Assembly: GCA_910585345.1 (NCBI GenBank)
Contig: CAJUDS010000004.1
Location: forward strand, 1 to 64,000
Length of the DNA: 64,000 nt
Direction: 5' to 3'
DNA from: an uncultured Lachnospiraceae bacterium
GTDB taxonomy: Bacteria; Bacillota; Clostridia; Lachnospirales; Lachnospiraceae
Shown piece by piece: positions 61,922 through 64,000 of the stretch; the stretch's first letter is position 1, and every line of letters begins with the position of its first letter. Both the position numbers and the translations under genes were made by a program. The notes beneath the pieces were generated by a model. That model was given only the letters and a program-made list of their open reading frames with translations. It was not told the origin of the DNA and ran no database searches.

Positions 61922-62803
61922 TCAGCATGTTATCTCATCTTTCTCCCTGTCATAATAGTAAACGCAATCGGAAAGAACCTCTTCCGGTTCCACATAACTC
62001 CCGTTCATGTCCCGCACAATCCTTTCAAATTCCCTCCTGCACGGTTCCGATTTATCAGGGATCAGAATCACTTCATGCACAGAACTCGGCAGCAGATAGA
62101 GATTGGCCTCCATCTCCCCGGCAAACTGCCGCAGAATATGTGGATACAGCATGCAGGCCGCGCCAAACAGCTTCCTTTTGTTAGTCAGCACATACATACA
62201 GGATTCCTCTCTCTCCCGGTGCGTTTCTCCTTCCATTTCATCCATAACCACGGCTATATTGGTAATCTCCGCCTCCAGAATACGGGGCGTATTTTTCTTT
62301 GCCAGCGCAAACAATTCCATCTCCTCCGTTCCCCACAGACGGCACATTCCTCTTCTGATCAGAATCGTAATGCTGCCAAGCACATCATGCATCGTACCGC
62401 AATAACATACAAGCGCCATGTCCAGAAAACGTATATGCGGCACATCCGAAAGCAAACTTCTGTTGCGCTCATAATTAATCAGTTTGTATACAATCCTGTC
62501 TCTGGCCTGCGAAAAATCCAGGAAAAACTGCATGTCAATATTCCCGTTTACCCTGTTATTTTCATAGAGAGCGCACACCTTCTCTGCAATCACACTCAGC
62601 GGCTCCCCCGCCCTATACTGTCGGTACAGTTCTTCCATATAAATGGTGGGAGACAGATTCGAACCTCTGTCCATAATTGTCATACCATAATAGATAACCC
62701 CGTTATTTTTCTGTACTTTATTGACTTCCACCCTGCAGGCGTCCCCATAGTATTGTGAGACGGCTCTGCACAGCTTATCTAAAAATGTCTGAAATGATAT
62801 CAT
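61922..62803 (-). CDS. DUF5688 family protein
   Basis: 293 residues from the ATG at 62803 (MISFQTFLDKLCRAVSQYYG), with GGAAAGGAAG upstream. The N-terminal pattern with VEVNKVQKNNGVIYYGMTIM and the segment YMEELYRQYRAGEPL match DUF5688, a family I know from Lachnospiraceae. It is soluble, with no catalytic motif. Function unknown. Isolated between tRNA-Arg and the efp terminator. Confidence 0.8.
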   Translation of the reverse strand: MISFQTFLDKLCRAVSQYYGDACRVEVNKVQKNNGVIYYGMTIMDRGSNLSPTIYMEELYRQYRAGEPLSVIAEKVCALYENNRVNGNIDMQFFLDFSQARDRIVYKLINYERNRSLLSDVPHIRFLDMALVCYCGTMHDVLGSITILIRRGMCRLWGTEEMELFALAKKNTPRILEAEITNIAVVMDEMEGETHREREESCMYVLTNKRKLFGAACMLYPHILRQFAGEMEANLYLLPSSVHEVILIPDKSEPCRREFERIVRDMNGSYVEPEEVLSDCVYYYDREKDEITC

Positions 62804-62860
62804 ATAATCTTCCTTTCCGGTTTGCATTATAAATTGGTAATTTGTTTCTGATAAACATAC

Positions 62861-62891
62861 AAAAAAAAGACAATAGATAAATCTATTGTCT
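62861..62891 (-). terminator. Terminator after efp
   Basis: Minus strand AGACAATAGA-TTTA-TCTATTGTCT followed by eight T's. Confidence 0.93.
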
Positions 62892-62921
62892 CATAAACCT
62901 TACCGATATCATATGCTGCCT

Positions 62922-63479
62922 TTATACTCTGGACAGATATTCTCCCGTTCGCGTATCAATTTTGATCACATCTCCGATCTCCACGAACAGGGGAACCAGT
63001 ACCGTTGCACCCGTTTCTACAGTAGCCGGCTTTGTAGCTCCGGTTGCCGTATCTCCCTTGAAACCGGGCTCCGTCTCCGTAATCGCAAGTTCTACGAACA
63101 AAGGCGGCTCAATTGCAAATACATTGCCATTGTGCGAGCAAACCTTAACCATTTCGTTCTCTTTCACGAACTTCAACGTATCGCCAATCGTTTCCTGATT
63201 GAGCGCTATCTGGTCATATGTCTCAACGTCCATAAAATTATACAGATCGCCGTCTGAATACAAATACTGCATATCTTTTCTATCGATACGCGCCTGTGGA
63301 CATTTTTCTGTAGGCCTGAACGTCTTTTCCACCACGCCGCCGCTCTTGATATTTTTCAGCTTCGTTCTGACAAAAGCAGCGCCTTTTCCAGGCTTTACAT
63401 GCTGAAACTCAATAATCTGGTAAATGTTATTATCTAATTCAATCGTAATACCATTTCTGAAATCACCTGCAGAAATCAT
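62922..63479 (-). CDS. efp: Translation elongation factor P
   Basis: 185 residues. EF-P enters the ribosomal E site to relieve stalling at polyproline. The KOW-like domain I has the tip loop VKPGKGAAFVRTKLKN, where the Lys near 32 is the site modified in some bacteria. Two OB domains follow, ending in GDVIKIDTRTGEYLSRV. The RBS GGAGG is just upstream. aroQ precedes it by 68 bp on the same strand. Confidence 0.97.
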   Translation of the reverse strand: MISAGDFRNGITIELDNNIYQIIEFQHVKPGKGAAFVRTKLKNIKSGGVVEKTFRPTEKCPQARIDRKDMQYLYSDGDLYNFMDVETYDQIALNQETIGDTLKFVKENEMVKVCSHNGNVFAIEPPLFVELAITETEPGFKGDTATGATKPATVETGATVLVPLFVEIGDVIKIDTRTGEYLSRV

Positions 63480-63547
63480 ATTTTACTCCTCCATATCCTC
63501 GCGTTATAATTCCCATATAGTGTAAACTATATTCTGCCCTTTTTCAA

Positions 63548-63988
63548 CTACTTTTTCCCAATTAATTCACAAATCTCATCAATCGCCATCAGGTAGCCTT
63601 CCAGTCCATGCCCATAAATCTGCCCGTCGCAGGCTGCTTTTGTCACCGAAATACTGCGAAACGCTTCCCGCTTGGTAATATCAGAAATATGTATTTCTAT
63701 CTTCGGCATAGAGACAGAAGCCAATGCATCGTGGATGGCATAGCTATAATGCGTGTACGCGCCGGGATTGATGACAATGCCTTCCGTACCGTCACTGTAA
63801 GCGTCCTGTATCCTGTCTATAATCGCGCCTTCATGATTGCTCTGGAATACTTCGATCTGGCATCCCTTTTCCTTTCCCTTCTCTGCGATCATCCCCAGCA
63901 GCGTATCATAGTCCTGTACGCCATAGATATCCTTTTCACGGATTCCCAGAAAATTAAGATTTGGGCCGTTAATTACCAGAATATTCAT
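63548..63988 (-). CDS. aroQ: Type II 3-dehydroquinate dehydratase
   Basis: 146 residues, full length. Third step of the shikimate pathway. The catalytic Tyr lies in NILVINGPNLNFLGIREKDI followed by YG, and NPGAYTHYSYAIHDAL holds the active-site His/Asn region. HISDITKREAFR is also typical. The promoter would be at or beyond the right edge. aroQ-efp neighbourhood is common in Firmicutes. Confidence 0.96.
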   Translation of the reverse strand: MNILVINGPNLNFLGIREKDIYGVQDYDTLLGMIAEKGKEKGCQIEVFQSNHEGAIIDRIQDAYSDGTEGIVINPGAYTHYSYAIHDALASVSMPKIEIHISDITKREAFRSISVTKAACDGQIYGHGLEGYLMAIDEICELIGKK

Positions 63989-64000
63989 TTTATCCTCTCC

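Overview
The window reads as chromosome of a Gram-positive, low-to-mid GC Clostridia, most likely Lachnospiraceae. The support is Firmicutes-type clustered genes (carAB, ComEC/ComEA with HolA, an OmpR-type two-component pair, FNT transporter, single-chain PurL), several small families that I know mainly from Lachnospiraceae (DUF5721, DUF5688), strong AGGAGG ribosome-binding sites and sigma-A promoters. Most genes lie on the minus strand. No rRNA, transposase, integrase or CRISPR array was seen.

Left end (1-9.2 kb): an accessory module. A giant minus-strand gene, open at the left edge, encodes about 13 fibronectin type III domains followed by roughly forty YD (Rhs) repeats. Its divergent neighbours are an XRE repressor and an ImmA/IrrE-type metallopeptidase. 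Three near-identical copies of the operator GTTTAG-N4-CTAAAC sit on the two divergent promoters: two bracket the consensus Rhs promoter and one overlaps the -35 box of the repressor gene. This predicts a prophage/ICE-style ImmR-ImmA switch that holds an Rhs polymorphic toxin silent until the peptidase removes the repressor. It is the most interesting feature here.

9.2-27.4 kb: mntP, tRNA-Met and tRNA-Val, a small membrane protein, an SPFH protein with zinc ribbons, argS, queH, carB and carA. A 0.4-kb fold-back (imperfect palindrome) element comes next, then a membrane-anchored KAP NTPase, purL preceded by a TetR regulator, and a small unknown gene.

27.6-41.6 kb: a cyclic-nucleotide-domain protein and FocA share a bidirectional terminator. 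An ABC transporter made of ATPase, large exported partner and MacB-type permease follows. Next is a six-gene minus-strand run comEA - response regulator - histidine kinase - GerMN lipoprotein - comEC - holA.

41.8-52.4 kb: arginine biosynthesis. argC, a MurJ/SpoVB-like flippase with a repeat tail, a GNAT, argJ, argB, argD and a solute-binding protein form one minus-strand run. argG and a DUF1294 gene are divergent. The argC-argG intergenic region carries both promoters and ARG-box-like palindromes.

52.4-64 kb: degV, a second fold-back element, a DUF5721 gene, class II aldolase, Nudix hydrolase, a chemotaxis receptor, gdhA, a small helical protein, a membrane-anchored SH3 protein, tRNA-Arg, a DUF5688 gene, efp and aroQ.
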